The notes: generated from the letters alone by a model not told the origin. Positions 1-5,721 are shown, counted from the stretch's first letter. The stretch is 5,721 nucleotides of DNA from Candidatus Muproteobacteria bacterium (GCA_023266455.1 JAHFQD010000138.1:1-5721), one strand, 5' to 3'. Translations and numbers: made by a program.

Positions 1-1215
1 TCGGTCAATTACGAAGCCACGAAAGATCCAACCAGTCTTTATACGCTGACGATACAAGAGTTGGCGGCGCCCAGTTCGACCACGGTGCTGCGAACGGAGA
101 CGTTCTTAAATCTTTCGAGCGATCCGAACAACGCACGTTACGTCACCACGGTGTTGAAACAAGATTCGGCCTTGGTCAACGTAAAAGGCACGGCGCCGAC
201 GCAGCGTCCGACGGCGACGATTACGAATTCCGACGATCCGACCGACGCCACCAAATACGTCGCGGCGAACTCCGCCGGTACCGATGGCTCGGATGTCACC
301 GATAATCAAATCGCCGCCGATTCGCTTAAAGCGGATCGCAAGGGCATTTACGCGCTCGATAACGCCGATTTGTTCAATCTTTTGTGCATCCCGCCGCTGA
401 CATTCGACACCGACGTGGATGAAAACAACACGCTCGCGAAAGCCGCGGCGTATTGTAAGTATCGCCGCGCGATGTTGATTATCGATCCGCCGTCCGATTG
501 GGGCGACACCGACGACGCCGAGAGCGGCATCAACACCATTCGCACTGCGATCGGCACCGATCTCTCGACCAACGCGGCGGTTTATTTTCCGCGGCTGCGA
601 ATGCCGGATCCCTTGCAAGAAAATCGTCTCGATACGTTTGTGCCCTGCGGCGCGGTCGCCGGCATCATGGCGCGCACCGACGCGCAACGCGGCGTGTGGA
701 AGGCGCCGGCCGGACTCGAAGCCTCTTTGTCGGGCGTACCGGAGTTGACGTTCAAGTTGGACGATCCCGCGAATGGTCGACTCAATCCGTTGGGGTTGAA
801 TTGCATCCGCGCGTTCCCGGTTTTCGGCAACGTGTTGTGGGGCGCGCGTACGCTCGCCGGCGCCGACATGTTGGGCTCCGATTGGAAATACGTTCCCGTG
901 CGACGGCTCGCGTTGTTCTTGGAAGAAAGTCTCTATCGCGGTACGCAGTGGGTCGTCTTCGAACCGAACGACGAACCGTTGTGGGCGCAGATTCGTCTGA
1001 ACATCGGCGCATTCATGCACAACATGTTTCGCCTCGGCGCGTTTCAAGGTCGGTCACCGCAAGAAGCGTATTTCGTCAAATGCGATAAAGACACGACGAC
1101 GCAAAACGATATCAATCTCGGCATCGTCAACATCGTCGTCGGCTTCGCGCCGCTGAAACCGGCGGAGTTCGTCGTCATCAAGATTCAGCAGATGGCGGGT
1201 CAGATCGACACTTAA
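1..1215 (+). CDS. Contractile tail sheath protein (5'-partial)
   Basis: Forms the contractile outer sheath of a phage-tail-like injection machine; its contraction drives the inner tube through a target membrane. The frame is open from base 1 with no stop, so the true N-terminus lies upstream; 404 residues are visible, ending at TAA (1213-1215). The last 180 residues carry the hallmark sheath C-terminal domain: NCIRAFPVFGNVLWGARTL, then SDWKYVPVRRLALFLEESLY, then GTQWVVFEPNDEPLWAQIR and a closing segment with NLGIVNIVVGFAPLKPAEFVV. These match the conserved core of myophage, eCIS and T6SS-like sheaths (family knowledge). The visible N-terminal half (about residues 60-115) is Asp/Thr/Ala-rich and looks like the variable surface domain seen in this family. 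A TTG at 61 is in frame but is only an internal codon. It is followed at 82 nt by the tube gene, the usual sheath-tube order. Family assignment is near certain; which sheath paralogue it is (systems may have several) cannot be told from this fragment. Confidence 0.96.
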   Translation, partial: SVNYEATKDPTSLYTLTIQELAAPSSTTVLRTETFLNLSSDPNNARYVTTVLKQDSALVNVKGTAPTQRPTATITNSDDPTDATKYVAANSAGTDGSDVTDNQIAADSLKADRKGIYALDNADLFNLLCIPPLTFDTDVDENNTLAKAAAYCKYRRAMLIIDPPSDWGDTDDAESGINTIRTAIGTDLSTNAAVYFPRLRMPDPLQENRLDTFVPCGAVAGIMARTDAQRGVWKAPAGLEASLSGVPELTFKLDDPANGRLNPLGLNCIRAFPVFGNVLWGARTLAGADMLGSDWKYVPVRRLALFLEESLYRGTQWVVFEPNDEPLWAQIRLNIGAFMHNMFRLGAFQGRSPQEAYFVKCDKDTTTQNDINLGIVNIVVGFAPLKPAEFVVIKIQQMAGQIDT

Positions 1216-1235
1216 CAAGAAAGCGGACCACGGAA

Positions 1236-1262
1236 TGTGGAGTGCGTAATACGCGCTCCGCA
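1236..1262 (+). promoter_or_regulatory. Stem-loop in the sheath-tube intergenic gap
   Basis: Bases 1236-1247 pair with 1251-1262 to give a 12-bp stem with two G-U wobbles (1238/1260 and 1243/1255) closed by a three-base AAT loop. It sits 20 nt after the sheath stop codon and ends 23 nt before the tube ribosome binding site. No T-tract follows directly; the nearest T-runs are at 1273-1276 and 1281-1285, so it is not a canonical intrinsic terminator. It could be a 3'-end stabiliser, an RNA processing site or a weak attenuator that sets sheath-to-tube expression. The pairing is seen in the sequence; the role is inference. Confidence 0.5.
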
Positions 1263-1284
1263 GGCGTAGCAATTTTCAGATTTT

Positions 1285-1291
1285 TAAGGAG
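1285..1291 (+). promoter_or_regulatory. Strong ribosome binding site of the tube gene
   Basis: TAAGGAG, a perfect seven-base match to the Shine-Dalgarno consensus, lies 6 nt before the ATG at 1298, within an AT-rich leader (aattttcagattttt precedes it). It is the best ribosome binding site in the window and fits the need for many tube copies per particle. It fixes the tube start. Confidence 0.9.
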
Positions 1292-1297
1292 AACATC

Positions 1298-1825
1298 ATG
1301 GCCCAGTTCAGCGTTAACACGCAGCGCTTCGATCCATACAAGAATTTCAAATTTCGTGTGAAGTGGGATGGGCGTTATGTCGCCGGCGTCAGCAAAGTCG
1401 GTGGACTCAAGCGCACCACCGAAGTCGTCAAACACCGCGAAGGCGGGGATCCCAGTTCCAGCCGCAAGTCGCCCGGTCGCACCGAATTCGAAGCGATAAC
1501 CCTCGAACGCGGCGTGACCCATGATCCAGATTTCGAAGCCTGGGCGAATAAGGTTTGGAATTTCGGCGCAGGTTTAGGCAAGGAAGTTTCACTCAAGGAT
1601 TTCCGGAAGGACGTCATCATCGAGATGTACAACGAAGCCGGCCAACTCGCGTTGAGCTATCAGGTATTCCGTTGCTGGGTATCGGAGTATCAAGCGTTGC
1701 CGGATCTCGACGCCAACGCCAACGCGGTGGCGATCCAACACATCAAGCTCGAAAACGAAGGCTGGCTGCGCGATGTGAGCACGCCCGAGCCGGCGGAGGA
1801 AAGTCTCGGTCAAGCGCTCGGGTAG
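1298..1825 (+). CDS. Tail tube protein, T4 gp19-like
   Basis: A 175-residue protein that should form hexameric rings stacking into the inner tube carried inside the sheath. The length and pattern are typical of the T4 gp19-like / eCIS tube family: an N-terminal NFKFRVKWDGRYVAGVSKVGGL strand pair, the TEVVKHREGG turn with a following SSSRKSPGRTEF loop (about residues 41-64), the ITLERGVTHDPDFEAWANKVW segment (67-87), then RKDVIIEMYNEAG and a C-terminal AIQHIKLENEGW strand (about 145-155). The fold is related to Hcp of type VI secretion (family knowledge). The start is set by a strong TAAGGAG six bases upstream. It is separated from the sheath by 82 nt and from the next gene by 7 nt. It could be either the main tube or one of several tube paralogues; being directly behind the sheath, it is more likely the main tube. 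Confidence 0.95.
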   Translation: MAQFSVNTQRFDPYKNFKFRVKWDGRYVAGVSKVGGLKRTTEVVKHREGGDPSSSRKSPGRTEFEAITLERGVTHDPDFEAWANKVWNFGAGLGKEVSLKDFRKDVIIEMYNEAGQLALSYQVFRCWVSEYQALPDLDANANAVAIQHIKLENEGWLRDVSTPEPAEESLGQALG

Positions 1826-1832
1826 GCGATAG

Positions 1833-2570
1833 ATGCGCGCGCCGACCGCGGCCGAATTGTTGATGGCTTGGGAGCTGGGCTTGCGTCAGCCGCCGCTGCA
1901 GCGCGCGCTGACATTGTTGGCGAGCGCTTATCCCGATGCCAGCGACGACGAGTTATGGACATTGTCCATCGGACAGCGCGACGCGCGTTTATTGCAAATG
2001 CGCCGGTGCTTGTTCGGGCCGGCGCTCGCCATTGTCGGTTCATGTCCCGCTTGCGAAGCGACGTTGGAATCGTCGATCAACGTCGACGATATCCGCCGTT
2101 CCGAAAGCGACGCGGCGGATCGTATCCACGTTCTCGATGCTGACGATCTGCGTGTGAGCTTCCGTTTGCCGAATAGTCTCGATCTTGTTTCCGTCGTCGA
2201 CGGTAAGCCGTTGGGTTCGGCGCGCGGCGCGTTATTGCAGCGCTGCGTCAGCGAAGTACGCGACGAACAAGGCGGAACTGTTGACATCGATGCTTTGCCG
2301 GACGCGACGAGCGCAGCCGTCGTCACACGCATGGCGCAGCTCGATCCGCAAGCCGACGTGCAACTCGACATGACTTGCCCAAGTTGCGAACACCGTTGGA
2401 GCGCGCCGTTCGATATCGCCAGTTTTCTGTGGAAAGAAATCCATGCGTGGGCGCAGCGTACCTTGCGCGATGTGCATCGTCTGGCGCGCGCCTACGGTTG
2501 GTCGGAAGCGGAAACGTTGGCGTTGTCGCCGACGCGCCGACAAATTTATTTGGAGTTGTGCCGCGCATGA
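1833..2570 (+). CDS. T4-baseplate-like protein with two CxxC pairs
   Basis: A 245-residue soluble protein. The N-terminus MRAPTAAELLMAWELGLRQPPLQRAL is the characteristic opening of the eCIS/phage proteins related to the T4 baseplate protein family, which supports the ATG at 1833 over the internal ATG at residue 11. Two cysteine pairs, CPAC (71-74) and CPSC (182-185, followed by EHRWSAPFD), resemble the two halves of a zinc ribbon and flank a roughly 105-residue middle part of acidic and beta-rich character. The C-terminal part has FLWKEIHAWAQRTLRDVHRLARAYGWSEAETLALSPTRRQIYLELC, which looks helical; this 'W-E-H ... A-YGWSE-E-L-L-P-RR--YL' pattern is typical of the family. No signal peptide or membrane segment. 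The ribosome binding site is weak (GTAGG at 1822-1826, overlapping the tube stop), so translation probably depends on ribosomes from the tube gene. It ends in an ATGA overlap with the next gene. Role in baseplate assembly is inferred from family and place; zinc binding is inferred from the cysteines. Confidence 0.8.
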   Translation: MRAPTAAELLMAWELGLRQPPLQRALTLLASAYPDASDDELWTLSIGQRDARLLQMRRCLFGPALAIVGSCPACEATLESSINVDDIRRSESDAADRIHVLDADDLRVSFRLPNSLDLVSVVDGKPLGSARGALLQRCVSEVRDEQGGTVDIDALPDATSAAVVTRMAQLDPQADVQLDMTCPSCEHRWSAPFDIASFLWKEIHAWAQRTLRDVHRLARAYGWSEAETLALSPTRRQIYLELCRA

Positions 2571-3358
2571 CCTCACCGAATTCCGGAAATCGATCGGATT
2601 TTCTCGGGCAACTTATCGAACGTTCGTCAAACGATGGTGCTGCGTTACAGCCACGGCTGCCATCGTTTTTTGAATCGTCGGCGGCGATGACGCCGAACGG
2701 TTTCGATGAAGAAGAGGTCGCGTCTATTTTCAAGGAGACAAAAGAATCATCGGTCAACGTGTCGCGAGCGTCCGTAGCGGCGCAACCGGAAGCGGAGCGC
2801 CGCGAGAAACGTGACGGGGTGTCGCCGATAAATTCGTCGCTCAGGCCGTCAATTTCGACCGCCATCCGGACAGCGGACAACGCTGCTGTTCGCGGGTCGC
2901 TGACCACAACCGTCGAGACCATTCGAGATGTGGTCGAAGAGCGAATCGCGCAATCGGCTCCCAATCCAGTTAATGCGCCGCCAATCGCGCGTATCGCCGA
3001 CAACTCGACGATGCCGATGCGCGTGCAAATACGCCCGCCATCAGACGCTAGCGAACTGGCGCGCGATATTGGAACCAACGAAACAAGAAGCGACGCCGAG
3101 CCCTTACCGTCGTTGAGAAAAGCGCCGCCAGCGTATTTGATCGCCGAGCCGTCGAGCGCCGTGCGTTCCATGGCGGCGATGCGCGAAGCGCTCGATTCGG
3201 AAACGCGTCCAGCCGCGCCGGTGATCAACGTCACGATCGGCCGTTTGGAAATACGTGCGACGCAGAATTCCAAGGCGTCGCCGAAACCTACTTCTACCTC
3301 GGGCGCGCAACCGATGAGTTTGGATGATTATCTAAAACAGCGCGGGAGAGGAAGATGA
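2567..3358 (+). CDS. Disordered eCIS linker-type protein with conserved C-terminal motif
   Basis: A 263-residue protein of unknown function. The frame is open further upstream (to 2375), but that part overlaps the preceding gene in another frame; the ATG at 2567 forms an ATGA overlap with the preceding stop and has GGAG at 2552-2555, so I choose it. Residues 1-210 are rich in Ser, Ala, Pro, Arg, Glu and Asn with no recognisable fold and are probably disordered; a short amphipathic stretch TTTVETIRDVVEERIAQ lies at about 112-128. The C-terminus is different: VINVTIGRLEIRA (219-231), a Pro/Ser/Thr spacer, and MSLDDYLKQRGRGR (250-263). From memory, small eCIS proteins next to the DUF4255 gene often end in this beta-strand plus 'SLDDYL' arrangement, so it is probably a member of that group and may act as a docking peptide for a neighbour. 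Four AGA arginine codons occur here, two in the last four codons where they also build the purine-rich ribosome binding site of the next gene. Real coding is supported by the two ATGA junctions. Confidence 0.7.
   Translation: MTSPNSGNRSDFLGQLIERSSNDGAALQPRLPSFFESSAAMTPNGFDEEEVASIFKETKESSVNVSRASVAAQPEAERREKRDGVSPINSSLRPSISTAIRTADNAAVRGSLTTTVETIRDVVEERIAQSAPNPVNAPPIARIADNSTMPMRVQIRPPSDASELARDIGTNETRSDAEPLPSLRKAPPAYLIAEPSSAVRSMAAMREALDSETRPAAPVINVTIGRLEIRATQNSKASPKPTSTSGAQPMSLDDYLKQRGRGR
3344..3348 (+). promoter_or_regulatory. Ribosome binding site inside the end of the linker gene
   Basis: GGGAG, 6 nt before the ATG at 3355, lies inside the last codons of the preceding gene, which encode its RGRGR tail. 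The whole stretch 3344-3354 is purine-only. It decides the start of the DUF4255 gene and couples the two genes. Confidence 0.75.
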
Positions 3359-4605
3359 GTAACGCGCTCGCGATTGCCGCTACCACGGCGACGTTGCGGA
3401 ATTTATTGCTGACGCAAGTTCCGCAACTCGATGGTGATTTGTCCGATCTCGAAGTCACGGCGCAGCCGCTCGATGTGGCGCGCAAGGGCATCAGTAAGTC
3501 ACAAGTCAATTTGTTCCTGTATCAAACCACGATCAATGCGGCGTGGCGCAACATGGACATGCCGCGCCAAACCCGCCCCGGTGAAATCGGCGCGCCACCG
3601 TTGGCGCTCAATCTGCATTACCTCATCACCGCGTACGGACGAGGCGAGAGCGACAACGATGCCGTCAATCATCGTGTGCTCGGTGGCGCTATGAGCGTAT
3701 TACACGATCATCCGCTATTGAGCCGCGGCGAGATCAGCGTCGCGCTGCCGAACAACGATCTAGCGAAACAATTCGAGCGTGTGAAGATCACGCCGTTGTC
3801 GCTGGGCGTGGAAGAAATATCCAAATTGTGGATGGTGTTTCAAACCCAGTATCGAATCTCCGTGGCATATGAAGTAACGGTGGTGTTGATCGACAGCCGC
3901 GCGCCTAGCAACGCCGCATTGCCGGTGTTGAAGCGCGGCGATGCGGATCGCGGCGTCATCACTTCACCCGGTGCTGCGCCGACGCTTAACGCATTGCGTT
4001 TCCCGCGCTCGCAACCGGCGATTCGCTTGGGCGAAGACGCGACAGTTCTCGGCGATCAATTGACCGTCAACGATGCAGTGTTGCGCTTTACGAGCACGCG
4101 CTTACCGCTACCAGTTACGGTGCCACCATCGGCGGGTGCTAACCCAGGCGAGCTCGGACTCCACATCAACGATGTCGGCGACGACGCCAACGCGCTGTCG
4201 CGTTGGGCGCCGGGTTTCTACACTGTCGCGTTGGTCGTCACCAAGACTGGCATACCGCCGATCGTGAGCAACGAAATTCCGTTCGCGCTCGCGCCGCGCA
4301 TTACCGTGTCATCGTCGAATACCGGACCCGGCGCGGTCGATGTCACGATTCAATGCGCGCCGAGAATCGCGACCGACCAACGCGTGTTATTAATCTTCGG
4401 TAATCGCCAAGTCGAGCCGACGTCGATGACGACGCCGGGTGATCCGACGTTACCGACCACCTTATTGTTCTCATTGACTGGCATCAGTGCCGGCAGTTAC
4501 GTCGTACGGCTACGCGTCGACGGCGTCGACAGCATTCCGGTGGTCTACAGCGGCACGCCGCCGATCGCCGATTTCGATCCGGCACAAAAGGTGACGGTGC
4601 CATGA
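3355..4605 (+). CDS. DUF4255 / Pvc16-like tail terminator with Ig-like C-terminal extension
   Basis: A 416-residue protein. Residues 1-185 form a DUF4255 (Pvc16 N-terminal) domain: VNLFLYQTTINAAWRNMDMP (51-70), PPLALNLHYLITAYG (81-95), HRVLGGAMSVLHDHPLL (106-122) and ITPLSLGVEEISKLWMVFQTQYRISVAYEVTVVLID (145-180). In PVC and Afp, proteins with this domain cap the distal end of the tube and sheath and end their growth (family knowledge). After a linker (about 186-205) come roughly 200 more residues in beta-rich segments: one at about 205-315, ending in APGFYTVALVV...SNEIPFALAP, and one at about 315-400 with VTIQCAPRI...RVLLIFGNRQV...AGSYVVRLRVDGVDS. Their pattern suggests two Ig-like (IPT/TIG-type) domains that would face outward from the cap. 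The start ATG overlaps the preceding TGA (ATGA), as does its stop with the next ATG. No signal peptide or membrane segment. DUF4255 assignment is strong; the exact fold of the extension is inference. Confidence 0.93.
   Translation: MSNALAIAATTATLRNLLLTQVPQLDGDLSDLEVTAQPLDVARKGISKSQVNLFLYQTTINAAWRNMDMPRQTRPGEIGAPPLALNLHYLITAYGRGESDNDAVNHRVLGGAMSVLHDHPLLSRGEISVALPNNDLAKQFERVKITPLSLGVEEISKLWMVFQTQYRISVAYEVTVVLIDSRAPSNAALPVLKRGDADRGVITSPGAAPTLNALRFPRSQPAIRLGEDATVLGDQLTVNDAVLRFTSTRLPLPVTVPPSAGANPGELGLHINDVGDDANALSRWAPGFYTVALVVTKTGIPPIVSNEIPFALAPRITVSSSNTGPGAVDVTIQCAPRIATDQRVLLIFGNRQVEPTSMTTPGDPTLPTTLLFSLTGISAGSYVVRLRVDGVDSIPVVYSGTPPIADFDPAQKVTVP
4589..4594 (+). promoter_or_regulatory. Ribosome binding site of the ATPase gene
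   Basis: AGGTGA matches six bases of the Shine-Dalgarno complement of 16S rRNA and lies 7 nt before the ATG at 4602. It lies within the last codons of the DUF4255 gene and supports the overlapping start of the ATPase. Confidence 0.75.
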
Positions 4606-5721
4606 GCGACCTAGAAACCTGGCTCGCCGACAACGATCGCTATCTCGCGATCGCGCTCGCTTGGTTGCGCGCGCGGTTGGAGCGTTTGGCGGACGCCGGA
4701 AAAAATGGCGCGCACGTGATCGAGACGCCGTCGGAATCCGCTAAACGTCGTTCCGGTTTCGGTCGTTTCTTCGGCGTGCCGGAAGAGAAAGTGCCGTTGC
4801 TCGCGGCGCCCGCCGGATCGACGAGCAGTAATTCCGTACCGATGCCAGCGGAGATGATCGACGCCGAAGCCGCTGCGCGGCCGCCGGCGTTGATTCTGTT
4901 ATCTCAACGTTTGGGTCTCAGCGAATTCGAACGCCACACCTTATTACTATGTGCGGCGATGGAGTTGGATACGCGCATCGGCGGTTTGTGCGCGCGTGCG
5001 CAGCAAGATATGTCGCGTCCGTATCCGACCTTCGCATTGGCGTTGGCGTTATTCGATCAACCGGCGTGGGAAGTGCTGTCGCCGGAGCGGCCGCTGCGTT
5101 ACTGGCGTTTGTTGGAAATTAATCAACCGGGCGCGCAACCTTTAATTAGTAGCGCGCTTAAAGCCGACGAGCGCATCGTCAATTATTTAAAAGGTCTCAA
5201 TTATCTCGACGATCGTTTGACGCCGCTGGTGAAGCCGGTGGTGATCGACGACGTTGTGTTGCCGCCGTCGCAATCGAGTCTCGCCGACAGCGTCGTCGAT
5301 GGTTTGAAACGCATGAGCGGTGGACGCTTGCCGGTGTTCCAAGTCCTCGGCCCCGACAGCCAAAGTAAATTAATGGTCGCACGCCAAGGCGCTTCGCGTC
5401 TTGGATTGCTGTTGTACCGCATGTCGGCGGATGCGCTTCCCATCGGCGCGGCGGATCATGAAACCTTCGTGCGCTTATGGCAGCGCGAGAGCGCGCTGAT
5501 GCCGGTGGCGCTCTATATCGATGCGGCGCAGGTCGATCGCGCCGGTAACGCGCAAGCCACAGCGATTCACCGTTTGTTCACCAGCGGTTTGGGCATGGTG
5601 TTTCTCGATACGCGCGAGCCGTGGCCGGATCTGGTGAAAGATAGCGTGCTGCTCGACGTCGCCAAACCAACGCCGGAAGAACAGAAAGAAGCGTGGGCAC
5701 AAGTCCTTGGCGATGCGGTGG
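4602..5721 (+). CDS. eCIS AAA ATPase, Pvc15-like (3'-partial; N-terminal and degenerate first AAA module visible)
   Basis: Starts at an ATG overlapping the preceding TGA and stays open to the window end: 373 full codons, no stop. After an N-terminal helical stretch (residues 1-33) and an Arg/Ser/Pro-rich linker (about 40-90) comes a region typical of eCIS 'ATP-binding proteins': PPALILLSQRLGLSEFERHTLLLCAAMELD (from 93), PTFALALALFD, LSPERPLRYWRLLEI, then DERIVNYLKGLNYLDDRL (ending at 206), a probable winged-helix region. From about 207 an AAA-like module begins, but its P-loop reads GPDSQSKL (250-257) instead of GxxxxGK[ST]: the lysine is kept but the glycine before it and the Ser/Thr after it are lost. 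The Walker B-like strand is VALYIDAA (302-309), with Asp307 but Ala in place of the catalytic Glu. This module is therefore probably inactive, and I expect an intact AAA module further downstream, outside the window (inference from the tandem architecture in this family). In studied eCIS the Pvc15-type ATPase supports particle assembly or cargo loading in the cytoplasm. Product class is confident; the full architecture cannot be seen. Confidence 0.9.
   Translation, partial: MSDLETWLADNDRYLAIALAWLRARLERLADAGKNGAHVIETPSESAKRRSGFGRFFGVPEEKVPLLAAPAGSTSSNSVPMPAEMIDAEAAARPPALILLSQRLGLSEFERHTLLLCAAMELDTRIGGLCARAQQDMSRPYPTFALALALFDQPAWEVLSPERPLRYWRLLEINQPGAQPLISSALKADERIVNYLKGLNYLDDRLTPLVKPVVIDDVVLPPSQSSLADSVVDGLKRMSGGRLPVFQVLGPDSQSKLMVARQGASRLGLLLYRMSADALPIGAADHETFVRLWQRESALMPVALYIDAAQVDRAGNAQATAIHRLFTSGLGMVFLDTREPWPDLVKDSVLLDVAKPTPEEQKEAWAQVLGDAV

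Noticed and set aside
61..63. TTG at 61 as the start of the sheath gene
   Set aside because: The frame is open back to base 1 and the residues before it (VNYEATKDPTSLYTLTIQE) look like ordinary sheath sequence, so the gene begins upstream of the window.
106..1047. A 313-codon open frame on the minus strand opposite the sheath gene
   Set aside because: It lies wholly antisense to an unmistakable sheath domain, is extremely Arg-rich with no recognisable fold, and has no ribosome binding site or gene neighbour. It arises from the codon bias of the true gene.
1247..1254. TAATACG as part of a T7-like phage promoter
   Set aside because: Only the first seven bases match; the rest of the promoter core does not, and the bases are explained by the stem-loop.
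1236..1285. Intrinsic terminator after the sheath gene
   Set aside because: The hairpin is good but is not followed directly by a T-tract; the T-runs lie 10-20 bases later and belong to the AT-rich leader of the tube gene. Complete termination would also cut the tube from the operon.
2375..2566. Upstream extension of the linker gene to an alternative start at 2375
   Set aside because: It would overlap about 190 bases of the conserved end of the baseplate-like gene in another frame, and the peptide is a shadow of that gene. The ATG at 2567 in an ATGA overlap is far better.
2323..3273. A 316-codon open frame on the minus strand across the baseplate-like and linker genes
   Set aside because: It crosses the junction of two coupled plus-strand genes and shows no domain. 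The linker gene itself has weak homology signal, so I compared both strands; the two ATGA overlaps and the C-terminal motif favour the plus strand.
4646..4655. CGCGATCGCG palindrome as a regulatory site or cyanobacterial HIP1-type repeat
   Set aside because: It is within coding sequence, occurs once in this form, and such short palindromes are common in GC-rich coding DNA.
1..5721. CRISPR arrays, tRNA or rRNA genes, insertion sequences and attachment sites
   Set aside because: I saw no spaced direct repeats, no tRNA-like fold, no transposase frame and no terminal inverted repeats; nearly the whole window is occupied by the six coding regions.

Overview
This window is a single-direction (+ strand) operon fragment from a contractile injection system of the phage-tail-like, extracellular type (eCIS; the family that includes PVC, Afp and MAC). 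Six genes are packed almost end to end: a tail sheath protein (5' end outside the window), a tail tube protein of the T4 gp19 type, a T4-baseplate-like protein with two CxxC pairs, a mostly disordered linker-type protein with a conserved-looking C-terminal motif, a DUF4255/Pvc16-like tail terminator with an Ig-like extension, and the N-terminal part of a Pvc15-like AAA ATPase that runs off the 3' end. No capsid, portal, terminase, integrase or lysis gene is visible, and the cap/ATPase pair is typical of eCIS rather than of a myophage.

Organism: DNA is moderately GC-rich, with C/G-ending codons common but TTG, TTA and AAT also used. This fits a free-living bacterium, plausibly a proteobacterium, but nothing here fixes the taxon. 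All annotated genes share similar composition; the disordered linker gene has somewhat more AGA arginine codons.

Layout: 1-1215 sheath; 1216-1297 an 82-nt gap with a 12-bp stem-loop and then a strong ribosome binding site; 1298-1825 tube; 1833-2570 baseplate-like protein; 2567-3358 linker protein; 3355-4605 terminator; 4602-5721 ATPase (partial). The last three junctions are all ATGA stop/start overlaps of 4 bases, so these genes are probably translationally coupled. The high-copy tube gene instead has its own spaced leader.

How the genes work together (family knowledge plus inference): the tube polymerises on the baseplate and the sheath polymerises around it. The Pvc16-like protein caps the distal end and stops growth. 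The AAA ATPase is needed for assembly or loading in studied eCIS. The baseplate-like protein and the linker probably act at the baseplate or in assembly. No toxin cargo, spike, LysM/second tube, large baseplate wedge or tail fibre gene lies in this window; those would be expected downstream or upstream. The main points to follow up are the sheath-tube stem-loop, the degenerate first AAA module of the ATPase, the uncharacterised linker protein and the long C-terminal extension of the terminator.
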